From: Eggerthellaceae bacterium
GTDB taxonomy: Bacteria > Actinomycetota > Coriobacteriia > Coriobacteriales > Eggerthellaceae
Direction: 5' to 3'
Length of the DNA: 12,173 bases
Assembly: GCA_003452695.1 (NCBI GenBank)
Contig: DMNP01000134.1
Coordinates: 826 to 12,998, forward strand
Part shown: in pieces, positions 1-6,963 of the stretch
Layout: each line of letters opens with the position of its first letter
How positions within the stretch are numbered: the first letter of the stretch is position 1
Program-made: the position numbers and the translations under genes
Notes under the pieces: generated by a model
The model's database searches: none
Seen by the model: only the letters and a program-made list of their open reading frames with translations
Told to the model about the DNA's origin: nothing

Positions 1-1244
1 GGCGTGGCGGCTGCGCGCATCGCGTCGGCGAGCGCGCAAAGCACTCGATCGCCGTATTCCTTGCTGAAAATGTCGTTGACCAGCTTGAATTCTTTAATGT
101 CCATGCCCACCACAACATAGGGCGTATCGGGGTTCTCGTCGATTATCGTGCGCGCGCATTCGAAGAGGTGCCTCTCGTTGTACAGGTCGGTAAGTGCATC
201 GTGAGTTGCCTGGTGCCGTTCGCGCTGCAGCTTGCGCTCCGCTTCGGTAACATCGCGCACCGTGAAGGCCGCGCCGATATGCCGACCCTCATAGTCGCTG
301 ACCTGCTGCATCTGCAGCTCGTAGAAGCACTCTTCGCCGTCTTCCACGATGCGGCGCGTGTCCGTCCACGATTCTCCGACCTTGTGCCTCCACGGGCCGA
401 GCTTATTCACGAGCAGGTCCGTGGTGCCCGGGGGAATTTCAATGTCCTTCGGCAATTTCAGCAGAGCATAGCCCGCGCCGTTGGCATAGATGCATTCGGT
501 GTTGTCCTCGAAGAAGAACACGGCCTGGCTCATGTTGGAAACGATGCGCGAAAGCATGCTGTCCAGCAGGCGGAACGGCCGATAGAACAGGGCGAAGTAG
601 AAAATGAGCAGCGCGGCCACGCTGAAAGCGACCATGGACTGGTCGATAGGCTCGCCCGAAGCAACGTAGAAGCCCTGCCAAAGCGCTGCTATGAGCACCG
701 AGATAAGGATGACGACATAGCGTTCCCGATAGATGCGCGGGGATTTAACAATCTTGTACAGGTAGATTCCCGCGATGGCCGCGATCATGATGTATCCGGA
801 AATACGATGAAACGCCAGGCCGAAGTAGGCATCGGGGGCATAGTACAGCGCATCTTCCACGACAAGTTCGCGCACGCCGAAAGCGAAGCCCGTTATCGGA
901 TTCAGGGCAAGCTGCACGACATCCACAGCGACAATGGCCGAGGGCACGATCCAGCTGATTTTCCTGCGATCGTCAATCGAGCAGTAACACAGCGTGAACC
1001 AGAGCAGTGTAAGGACAATGGAATCCGTGCCGTAGAAACACAGGTACATCCCCACCACAGACAGGGGTGCGCTGGTCGACACGATGATTATGATGTTTCC
1101 GACGACCGGGGGCATAACCGCCACGAGCAAGGCCGCCACATTGCCGGCGATGGGCTTTTTTGCCCGAAGGCGCAAAGCAACGATTGCGCACACCAGCAGC
1201 GCTATGGCAAAAACGAGCAGGACTATGGTGAATGCAAGCCTTAT
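1..1244 (-). CDS. 7TM-PAS-GGDEF signalling protein, C-terminus cut by the window edge
   Basis: The reading frame gives 414 residues before the window edge. Seven hydrophobic segments (about residues 4-24, 36-56, 64-88, 96-113, 149-166, 176-194, 202-221) resemble the N-terminal 7TM sensor of histidine-kinase-type receptors. A PAS-like domain follows (about 232-333, ending near FTVRDVTEAERK), then the start of a GGDEF domain (HDALTDLYNERHLF, then MDIKEFKLVNDIF and YGDRVL). The usual DxD metal pair reads D-I-K, so one acidic position is a lysine; the GGDEF signature itself is off the window, so cyclase activity cannot be judged. It is probably a membrane sensor linked to cyclic-di-GMP. No ATG, GTG or TTG precedes the first TM helix in this frame. 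An ATA codon at 1244 sits 6 nt after a GGAGGGAGG ribosome-binding site and I use it provisionally. The next conventional start, GTG at 1193, would delete most of helix 1. Confidence 0.82.
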   Translation of the reverse strand, partial: MRLAFTIVLLVFAIALLVCAIVALRLRAKKPIAGNVAALLVAVMPPVVGNIIIIVSTSAPLSVVGMYLCFYGTDSIVLTLLWFTLCYCSIDDRRKISWIVPSAIVAVDVVQLALNPITGFAFGVRELVVEDALYYAPDAYFGLAFHRISGYIMIAAIAGIYLYKIVKSPRIYRERYVVILISVLIAALWQGFYVASGEPIDQSMVAFSVAALLIFYFALFYRPFRLLDSMLSRIVSNMSQAVFFFEDNTECIYANGAGYALLKLPKDIEIPPGTTDLLVNKLGPWRHKVGESWTDTRRIVEDGEECFYELQMQQVSDYEGRHIGAAFTVRDVTEAERKLQRERHQATHDALTDLYNERHLFECARTIIDENPDTPYVVVGMDIKEFKLVNDIFSKEYGDRVLCALADAMRAAAT

Positions 1245-1271
1245 ACGCCCTCCCTCCGTGCAATTAGGCTA

Positions 1272-1280
1272 ATTATACCA
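1272..1280 (-). promoter_or_regulatory. Extended -10 promoter of the 7TM-PAS-GGDEF gene
   Basis: The minus strand reads TGGTATAAT, a perfect -10 hexamer (1277-1272) with the TGn extension. No good -35 is visible at 17 bp, as is common for extended -10 promoters. Predicted transcription start is near 1265, giving a leader of about 20 nt with the GGAGGGAGG site (1257-1249) before the ATA at 1244. This supports translation beginning close to 1244. Confidence 0.6.
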
Positions 1281-1339
1281 ATCTGCCCGACACAAGCGCA
1301 GCTGTCGCTTAGCGCAGCACGCCCCCGCCCTGGCATGAG

Positions 1340-1491
1340 GCTACTTCCCACGGCCCTGCCAGCGGAGGGGACGAGAAGAGGGGTGAGGGCGATTCTGCGG
1401 GCACAAATTCTGTTAAATACTCGGGCAAAGCCGAATCCAAGCCCGAATCCCCCCTCCCCGTCCCCGCCGCTGGCAGGGCCATGGGCAGTAA
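1340..1491. repeat. Long imperfect inverted repeat (MITE-like or structured RNA)
   Basis: The left arm is about 1340-1383 and the right arm about 1451-1491, each about 40 nt, around a loop of about 67 nt. The best-matching core is GGCCCTGCCAGCGG (1352-1365) against CCGCTGGCAGGGCC (1467-1480). Pairing continues outward (CTACTTCCCA against TGGGCAGTAA) and inward through GGGGACG against CGTCCCC. It is too long and too imperfect for a plain terminator. It could be a small non-autonomous element, a dispersed repeat, or a structured RNA in the operon tail. Confidence 0.55.
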
Positions 1492-1557
1492 CGGCAGGAG
1501 AGTCGCTGCCCTTTTGGCCCCTTTCGCCCTGCCGGCATGCGGGGGCAGAGAGAGAAA

Positions 1558-1588
1558 ATGTGGAAAAGGGTCTGACCCTTTTCCACAT
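1558..1588 (-). terminator. Perfect 31-nt palindrome, probable terminator of the ABC operon
   Basis: The arms ATGTGGAAAAGGGTC and GACCCTTTTCCACAT pair over 15 bp around one central base, so a real hairpin would have a slightly larger loop. On the minus strand the stem is followed directly by TTTCTCTCTC, a plausible U-rich tail, and it lies 77 bp beyond the permease stop. Its perfect symmetry also resembles REP-type dispersed palindromes, so it could be a mobile repeat co-opted as a terminator. Confidence 0.6.
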
Positions 1589-1664
1589 CGCGCACTTCAC
1601 CGGCAGCGCACCGAAGAGCCACCCCGTGCACTGGCGGGGGGCGTTGCGGGCCGGCCTTGCCGCC

Positions 1665-2882
1665 CTATTGGTAGCGCAGCGATTCCACGGGGTCGAGCTT
1701 GGCGGCGCGGCGGGCGGGATAATAGCCGAACACCACGCCGATGAGCACGCAGATGCCCACGACCATGGCGATGGAATCGATGCCGATGGAAGGCGTTATG
1801 GTCATGGTGGAGCCCTCGCCAAGCGCCGCACCTGCCAAACCGCTCAGCCCGAGCGCCCCGAGCAGGCCCAGCACTATGCCGAACACGCCCCCGATAAGCG
1901 TGAGGCCAATCGATTCCAGCAGGAACTGGCGCGTTATGTCGCGCCGACGAGCGCCGAGCGCCTTGCGCAGGCCGATTTCGCGAATGCGCTCGGTCACGTT
2001 GGTCAGCATCATGTTCATGATGCCGATGCCGCCCACCAGAAGCGAAATGGAGGCGACGGCCGTCATGAGCAGCTGGAAGGAGGCCATCAGGGTGTCGAGC
2101 TGGTCCATGATGGACTTCATCGTAACGACGTACAGCGACTCCTCCATCTGGCCTTCGGGTATGCGGAAGCGGTCGACCAGCCATGAGCGGATCGCGGTGG
2201 CGGCGGCTTCCACATCTACGTCTTCGCGCGCCAGCGCCTCCACCCCGGAAACGTCCATGGTGCCGCTGATGCGCTGCGCGCAGGTGGTGAACGGCAGGTA
2301 CAGGTAGACGGTGCTGGAACTTCTTGAAGCGCTGGCCGATTCCAGCACGCCGACGACCTCGTAGTCCGCACCGCCGATTTGCACCGTCTGGCCCACGGCC
2401 TGCGCATTCTCCGACCCGAACAGGTGCTTCACGCCCGCTTGGTCCAGGACCACCACCAAACTGCCGCGATCGTATTCGCCTTGCGAGAAGAAGCGGCCTT
2501 GCGTCAGGTGCATGCCGTTTATGTCCGCATGCTGCGGGAGGACGCCGTTCGCGTAGCCGTCTCCGGTTTTCGTGGACGAGGAAACGCTGGCGCTCGAAGA
2601 CGTCGTCGGGCCGATTACCTCGAAATACCCGTCCAGCGCCATCGACATGTCGTGCACGTCGGCCAGATTCATGGCGCGCCCGTAGTCGCAATAGGCATTC
2701 ACCAGACGCGCCTGCGACAGGCCCATTTCGCCGACGAGCGCCGTCTTCACGCCGCCTATGAGGGCCGTCATGGCGATGACGGCCGATATGCCGATGACCA
2801 CGCCGAGGATGGTCAGCAGGCTGCGCGCCTTGTTGGACCTGAACGACGAAACCGTCTCGGCCAGGAGGTCGACCGCTTTCAT
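1665..2882 (-). CDS. MacB/YknZ-type ABC transporter permease
   Basis: The product is 405 residues. It has the FtsX/MacB four-TM layout: TM1 about 20-42, a large extracytoplasmic domain about 45-265 (MacB_PCD type), then TM2 about 270-292, TM3 about 322-345 and TM4 about 370-388. Family hallmarks are SLLTILGVVIGISAVI after TM1's basic flank, the coupling stretch NVTERIREIGLRKALGAR (295-312), and the C-terminal GYYPARRAAKLDPVESL. The start ATG overlaps the ATPase stop codon (ATGA, 4 bp), indicating translational coupling. With the neighbouring ATPase and adaptor it should form a MacAB/YknXYZ-like complex that exports or extrudes a substrate at the outer face of the membrane. The substrate cannot be told from sequence. 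The same frame stays open upstream through the ATPase gene, but only the ATG at 2882 makes biological sense. Confidence 0.93.
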   Translation of the reverse strand: MKAVDLLAETVSSFRSNKARSLLTILGVVIGISAVIAMTALIGGVKTALVGEMGLSQARLVNAYCDYGRAMNLADVHDMSMALDGYFEVIGPTTSSSASVSSSTKTGDGYANGVLPQHADINGMHLTQGRFFSQGEYDRGSLVVVLDQAGVKHLFGSENAQAVGQTVQIGGADYEVVGVLESASASRSSSTVYLYLPFTTCAQRISGTMDVSGVEALAREDVDVEAAATAIRSWLVDRFRIPEGQMEESLYVVTMKSIMDQLDTLMASFQLLMTAVASISLLVGGIGIMNMMLTNVTERIREIGLRKALGARRRDITRQFLLESIGLTLIGGVFGIVLGLLGALGLSGLAGAALGEGSTMTITPSIGIDSIAMVVGICVLIGVVFGYYPARRAAKLDPVESLRYQ

Positions 2883-3607
2883 GTGTTCCCCCTTTCGCCG
2901 GCGCGCGCGGCATGCTGGCGTTCCTCTTCGTCGGTGAGCAGCATGCCGTCGCGGATGTGCACGACGCGATCGGCCCATGCGGCCACTTCGGGGTCGTGGG
3001 TGATAAGCACGATGGTCTTTCCCTCGGACTTCAGGCGCAGGAAGGTTTCCAGCACCATGCGGCCCGTTGCCGAATCCAGGTTGCCGGTCGGCTCGTCGGC
3101 CAAGATGACTGCCGGGTCGTTCACCAGGGCGCGCGCTATGGCCACGCGCTGCATCTGCCCGCCCGACAGCTCGTTGGACCGATGCTTGAAGTACGCAGCC
3201 GGCAAGCCCACGGCAGCCAGAGCCGCTTCGGCGCGGGATTTGCGCTCTGCGCGCGGCAGGTCCGTGAAGGTAAGCGGCAAGACGACGTTGCGCAGCACGG
3301 TGGAGCGAGGCAGCAGGTTGAAGCTTTGGAACACGAAGCCCAAGCGCGTTGCCCGCAGCTCGGCCAGCTCGTCGTCGGAAAGCAGCGAAACGTTCAGCCC
3401 TTCCAGCAGATAGGTGCCCGTGGTGGGCGTGTCCAGGCAGCCGATTGTGTTCATGAGGGTGGATTTGCCCGAACCCGACGGGCCCATGATGCACAGCAGT
3501 TCGCCGCGCTGCACCTGCAGCGACACTCCCCGCAGGGCATGCACGTAGCCAGCAGCCGATTCGTAGATGCGGTGCACGTTGCGTATGTCTATTACGGGAA
3601 TGGCCAT
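2879..3607 (-). CDS. MacB/LolD/YknY-type ABC transporter ATPase
   Basis: The product is 242 residues and a complete nucleotide-binding domain: Walker A GPSGSGKST (42-50), Q-loop Q94 in FVFQSFNLLP, signature LSGGQ (147-151), Walker B VILADE (167-172) with catalytic E172, D-loop GNLDS, and H-loop H204 in ITHD. The FQSFNLLP and DEPTGNLD stretches are characteristic of the LolD/MacB/FtsE-like subgroup that powers FtsX-type permeases. It starts 20 bp after the adaptor's stop codon with only a weak ribosome-binding site, and overlaps the permease start by 4 bp, so it is probably translated by coupling within the operon. The acidic and charged C-terminal tail (226-240) is not part of the core domain. 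Confidence 0.95.
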   Translation of the reverse strand: MAIPVIDIRNVHRIYESAAGYVHALRGVSLQVQRGELLCIMGPSGSGKSTLMNTIGCLDTPTTGTYLLEGLNVSLLSDDELAELRATRLGFVFQSFNLLPRSTVLRNVVLPLTFTDLPRAERKSRAEAALAAVGLPAAYFKHRSNELSGGQMQRVAIARALVNDPAVILADEPTGNLDSATGRMVLETFLRLKSEGKTIVLITHDPEVAAWADRVVHIRDGMLLTDEEERQHAARAGERGNT

Positions 3608-3627
3608 GGTTGCATCACGCCCGACGC

Positions 3628-5274
3628 CTAGCGCGCTGCCGAACTGGCGGCAGCACCCGACCCGAGCGCGGCTTCGACGATGGCGGGCGAGGTGACCACG
3701 GTTTCGCCTTCTTCCAAGCCCTCATCGATTGCCACCTGCGAACCCGAGCGCTCGCCCACAACGACTTCGCGCTGTTCCATGTCTAGGTTGTTCCCGTCGC
3801 GCACGACCAGCACATATGCCGATGCGCCGTCTTCTATGAGCGCCTCGGCGGGAACAACGAGCACGCTGGGCGCATCGCTTGTCGCAATTTTCACGCTGGC
3901 CGACATGCCCGGCTTCAGGCGCTCGTCGGGATGGTCGATGGCCACGGTTGCCTTGTACGTTACAACCCCGGTGCTGCCCGTTGCCGCGTTCGCATCGCCC
4001 CCAGACCCCGAGGCAACCGAGGCGACCGACGTTACGCTGCCTTCCAGCTGCAAATCGGGGACGGCCGTGAAGGACACCTGGGCACGCTGGCCCACCGTAA
4101 CGTTCGAGACGTCGATTTCGTTCACTTCTATATCGATGCTCAGCGATGCCAGGTTGCCGATTTCGGCAAGCGTGTCGCCTGCGGTGGACGTCCCACCCGC
4201 TGCACCGCCGACAGCCGAGCCGGGCACCACGGACAAGGCCAGCAGCGTGCCCGCAACCGGCGCGCGCACCGTGCGCTTGTCGGCTTCTTCCACGGCGTAG
4301 TTGTAGGAGCGCTGGGCATCCGACACACCTCCCTCGGCTTCGACGACGGCGGAATTCGCGGTGTCGATAGCCGAGGTGTAGGTGCTATGGTCGAACGAGC
4401 CCGGGTCCACCACGCCTGCGGCGGCATAGGCTTCGTTGTAGGCCATCTGGGCAAGCTGCTTCGCCTCTTCCACCAGCTGCTTGCGCTCGGCCTTCGTGGC
4501 CGATTTGGGAATGGCGTCGATCGCCTTGTCGTAGGCCGCGCTGTAGGCGCGGTTCGCATCCGCTTCGGCACGCGCCTCGGCATCTTCCATGGTTTCGATG
4601 GACCTGTTATAGGCATCCACCGCATCGTTGTACGAGGTCCACGCGGCATCGACGCTTGCCTGTGCGTGGTTCAGGGCCTGATGCGCCTTGTCCAGCGCCG
4701 ACCGGGCATCGGCCACGGATTTTTCCAGTTCGGTGTTTTTCAGGGTGAACAGCACGTCGCCCGCTTCCACGTGCTGGCCTTCCACCACGCGAACGTCCTG
4801 CACGATTCCCGCCACCTCGGGCGTAATGGCCACGCGCGAACCCGGCTTCACGTTGCCCGTGGCCTGCACGGCCGGGGAAAGCTCCGAGCGCGTGACGACT
4901 GCGGTCTGCATCTCGCTCTGCACGGTTTCCATGACGGAGCGGGCCGCGCAGGTAACCAGCCCGATTATCGCCAGCAGCAGCGCCGCCAGGCAGACGACCA
5001 CGATGATTATGATGCGCTTGCGGCGTTTGCGCTTGCGGCGCTCTTCCAGGTTTTTCATTGCCGCGAGGGCTTCGGGGTCGACGCCATCGATGGGTTCGGG
5101 CGGCACGTAGCCCGGGGCCGGCTGACCGAATGCCTGCGGGTTGGGGGCAAGCTGCTGGCCGGGGGCCGGTTGGTCGGGCGCCTGCACCTGGCCGGACGCC
5201 GGTTGGCCGGGCGTTTGCTGGCTTTGCTCTTGCTGGCCGGGATTCTGGAACGGTGTCGTGTTTTCTGCTGCCAT
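3628..5274 (-). CDS. MacA/YknX-like membrane-fusion (adaptor) protein
   Basis: The product is 548 residues. In order: a Pro/Gln-rich cytoplasmic tail with GQPAPGQ-like repeats (about 1-65); a basic patch ERRKRKRRKR (78-87); one TM helix (about 88-109); the first half of a biotinyl-lipoyl-like domain (about 147-178); an Ala-rich alpha-helical hairpin (about 180-332); the second lipoyl half beginning RAPVAGTLLAL (337-347); a beta-barrel (about 380-465, ending in LKPGMSASVKI); and a membrane-proximal domain. This is the HlyD/MacA/YknX plan, with an unusually long N-terminal tail. I choose the ATG at 5274 because the upstream in-frame ATG (5355) overlaps the predicted -10 hexamer. It is the first gene of the three-gene operon and should bridge the permease to the outside. 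Confidence 0.9.
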   Translation of the reverse strand: MAAENTTPFQNPGQQEQSQQTPGQPASGQVQAPDQPAPGQQLAPNPQAFGQPAPGYVPPEPIDGVDPEALAAMKNLEERRKRKRRKRIIIIVVVCLAALLLAIIGLVTCAARSVMETVQSEMQTAVVTRSELSPAVQATGNVKPGSRVAITPEVAGIVQDVRVVEGQHVEAGDVLFTLKNTELEKSVADARSALDKAHQALNHAQASVDAAWTSYNDAVDAYNRSIETMEDAEARAEADANRAYSAAYDKAIDAIPKSATKAERKQLVEEAKQLAQMAYNEAYAAAGVVDPGSFDHSTYTSAIDTANSAVVEAEGGVSDAQRSYNYAVEEADKRTVRAPVAGTLLALSVVPGSAVGGAAGGTSTAGDTLAEIGNLASLSIDIEVNEIDVSNVTVGQRAQVSFTAVPDLQLEGSVTSVASVASGSGGDANAATGSTGVVTYKATVAIDHPDERLKPGMSASVKIATSDAPSVLVVPAEALIEDGASAYVLVVRDGNNLDMEQREVVVGERSGSQVAIDEGLEEGETVVTSPAIVEAALGSGAAASSAAR

Positions 5275-5343
5275 GTGGTCCCCGCTATCCTTCGGCTTTG
5301 ACCCACTGCGAAAAAGCGCCCTGCAGGCGTTTTCCACACGTTC

Positions 5344-5373
5344 TTTATACGACATTTCGCAGCACTGGCGCAA
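5344..5373 (-). promoter_or_regulatory. Candidate promoter of the adaptor-ATPase-permease operon
   Basis: The minus strand shows TTGCGC (5373-5368) and TATAAA (5349-5344) separated by 18 bp, with a predicted start near 5337 and a leader of about 60 nt to the ATG at 5274. The promoter lies only 15-44 bp beyond the IS110 transposase stop, so the -35 could be at or near the element boundary. A match of this quality can occur by chance. Confidence 0.45.
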
Positions 5374-5387
5374 GAGCGACAACGATG

Positions 5388-6692
5388 CTATTGCGAATCG
5401 GCCCTGCATGCATAGGGCTTGCCATCGCGGTACACGGCAAAGACGATGGCGCACAGCTTGCGCACGACGGCGCTTACGGCAACCTTGTGGCATTTGCCTT
5501 CGGCGCGCTTCTTCTCGTAATAGGCATGCAGCGCAGGGTCGTAACGGCGGGCGCGGTCGGCGGCCACCCACAGGTACCACCGCAGATAGCGCGACCCGCG
5601 CTTCGACAGATGGGCGCGCGTGCCCTCGAACTCGCCCGATTCGTATACCGAAGGATCGCAGCCCGCAAACGCCACGATCTGGGCGGCACGGGAAAAGCGC
5701 GATATTCCGCCGAGCTCGCTTAATATGCCCGCTGCGCATACCACGCCGATTCCCGTAATGCTCATTATCAGCTCGCCTTCGACCGCGCGTGCGAGCACGC
5801 GGTCGATTGCGGCAAGCTGTTCTTGGGCAAATTCGATGAACGCCAGTTGCTGGCGCAGCTGGAATTCCAGATATTCGCTGCTCTGCCCAATGGAAGACCG
5901 GGCAGCTCGTTGCAGGTCTTGCGCCTTTGCGTAGCCAAAGGAATTGCGCGAGGCCGCACGCAGCTCTTCCTCAATCGAAGACGCGCTGGCACCGGATAGG
6001 GCGCGGGCGCCTGGCCACTTCTTCAGAACCGCGATGGAGGCCTTGCAAAAACAGTCGGCGAACAGGCGATGGTATTCGGGGAAGAGCATGTCGAGAAGCG
6101 AAACGGCCTTGCGTTTGCAATCGCCGGAAACGCGCGACACATAGAAGCGGAAACGCGTGAGCGAGCGCAAATCGTCCATGCGGGATTTCTCGTGGTAGTG
6201 GCGAGCGGGGTTGCCGGCATAGAGCCAAAGCGCCAGGGCCTCGGCGTCTACGCGGTCGTTTTTCACGTTTCGGATGTTCATGGCTTTGCGCCAATTGCTT
6301 GTGAGCAGGGGGTTCACCTCGTAGACCTCCATGCCGTGCGCTTTCAGGAATTCGACGAGGTTGCGGCCGTAATGGCCCGTTGCCTCCAGGCACACACCGA
6401 CGGGGTGCTCGTGGTGCGGTTCGAGGGCGTTCGAGAGCTCGGGATGCGATTCCCGCAGGTCGCTTTCGCGAAGATGCGACTTCGGCCCATCCGGTTCTGG
6501 AGCCGTCGGGTTGTCGCCACCCTCATGGGCCTGTCGCTGCAAGACGCCAATCGTTTCGAGCTGCTTCAAAAATGCAGCGAACCCCTCTGCGTCGTTCATG
6601 AAGTCGAAGCCGACAAGCAACCGCTCGCCCCGTTCGCCGATGACCGCAGCCGAGTGCTTGTATTTCGCGACGTCGATTCCTACACAATACAT
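5388..6692 (-). CDS. IS110-family DEDD transposase/recombinase
   Basis: The product is 434 residues and uninterrupted. The N-terminal RuvC-like domain opens with MYCVGIDVAKYKH (D7) and supplies E103 in CLEATGHYG and D146/D149 in KNDRVDAEALA, the DEDD tetrad of the family. The C-terminal Transposase_20 domain has SITGIGVVCAAGILSELG (311-328), GCDPSVYESG with S352 as the candidate serine nucleophile, and HLSKRGSRYLRWYLWVAA. The D7-E103 spacing of 96 is about 45 residues longer than the ~50 I recall for IS621, owing to a charged, low-complexity insert (about 50-97). It has a strong AAGGAGG site 5 nt before the ATG, which can be sequestered by a hairpin. All recognisable catalytic residues are present, so it may be active. 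Confidence 0.93.
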   Translation of the reverse strand: MYCVGIDVAKYKHSAAVIGERGERLLVGFDFMNDAEGFAAFLKQLETIGVLQRQAHEGGDNPTAPEPDGPKSHLRESDLRESHPELSNALEPHHEHPVGVCLEATGHYGRNLVEFLKAHGMEVYEVNPLLTSNWRKAMNIRNVKNDRVDAEALALWLYAGNPARHYHEKSRMDDLRSLTRFRFYVSRVSGDCKRKAVSLLDMLFPEYHRLFADCFCKASIAVLKKWPGARALSGASASSIEEELRAASRNSFGYAKAQDLQRAARSSIGQSSEYLEFQLRQQLAFIEFAQEQLAAIDRVLARAVEGELIMSITGIGVVCAAGILSELGGISRFSRAAQIVAFAGCDPSVYESGEFEGTRAHLSKRGSRYLRWYLWVAADRARRYDPALHAYYEKKRAEGKCHKVAVSAVVRKLCAIVFAVYRDGKPYACRADSQ

Positions 6693-6713
6693 TGCAACCT
6701 CCTTGCATCAAGG
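6693..6713 (-). promoter_or_regulatory. Transposase ribosome-binding site with two competing hairpins
   Basis: On the transcript strand, CCTTG-ATG-CAAGG (6713-6701) pairs part of the AAGGAGG ribosome-binding site (6704-6698) into a 5-bp stem. The overlapping TGCAA-GGAGG-TTGCA instead displays the site in a loop. The two structures exclude each other because both use CAA. Both are short and could be coincidental, but sequestering a transposase start site against read-through is a recognised IS strategy. Confidence 0.4.
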
Positions 6714-6784
6714 AAGCCCGAATTGCGAAGAGCGCTTCGCCTTCGCGGCGAGCTCCCCGCCCTGCTGCAATGTGCCCTGCACTT

Positions 6785-6963
6785 CGACATGACGCGATGC
6801 GATGCGGCGCGGCGCGGTGCTGAGCGAATCGCGCGATGCGATGCGGCGCGGCGCGGCGCGGTGTGGTGCGATGCGGCGCGGCGCGGCGCGGTCCTGCGCG
6901 ATGCGATGCAGCACGGCATGGCACGACATTATGCGGTACGACATGGCGCGAAGCGGATTGGCA
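6785..6963. repeat. Degenerate pentanucleotide tandem array, 36 units
   Basis: Read in 5-nt steps from 6785, the plus strand is a near-continuous run of CGATG, CGGCG and CGGTG-like units (with CGACA, TGGCA and CTGAG variants), 36 units in 179 nt. One 4-nt unit (CGCG) is the only slip in phase. A higher order is visible: CGATG-CGATG followed by several CGGCG recurs. Units are most uniform about 6795-6905 and decay toward 6963. Because 5 is not a multiple of 3 it is not a coding repeat, and frames that cross it give biased Arg/Ala/Met peptides on both strands. It lies within the 5' non-coding end of the IS110 element. Confidence 0.85.

Larger units (their letters stand above)
1245..1664. other. 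Gene-free interval between the ABC operon and the GGDEF gene
   Basis: There are 420 bp without a convincing gene. It holds the terminator-like palindrome at 1558-1588, a long imperfect inverted repeat at 1340-1491, and the GGDEF promoter at 1272-1280. Short frames that cross it are low-complexity and follow the repeats. I see no tRNA or riboswitch. Confidence 0.7.

Noticed and set aside
168..2186. Plus-strand open frame of 672 codons
   Set aside because: It runs antisense to the GGDEF gene and the permease gene and straight through their intergenic repeats. Its composition (His, Arg, Gly, Gln) is that of a shadow frame in GC-rich DNA, and it has no recognisable domain.
2883..3494. 612-nt upstream extension of the permease frame, giving a 609-codon frame
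   Set aside because: The added part is the shifted frame of the ABC ATPase gene. The ATG at 2882 overlapping the ATPase stop is the family-consistent start.
3931..5301. 456-codon plus-strand frame opposite the adaptor gene
   Set aside because: It is antisense to a clear HlyD/MacA-type gene, has shadow-like composition, and no ribosome-binding site or domain.
5275..5739. Upstream extension of the adaptor frame toward the transposase gene
   Set aside because: It overlaps the transposase C-terminus in another frame and crosses the candidate promoter at 5344-5373. The ATG at 5274 fits a normal leader.
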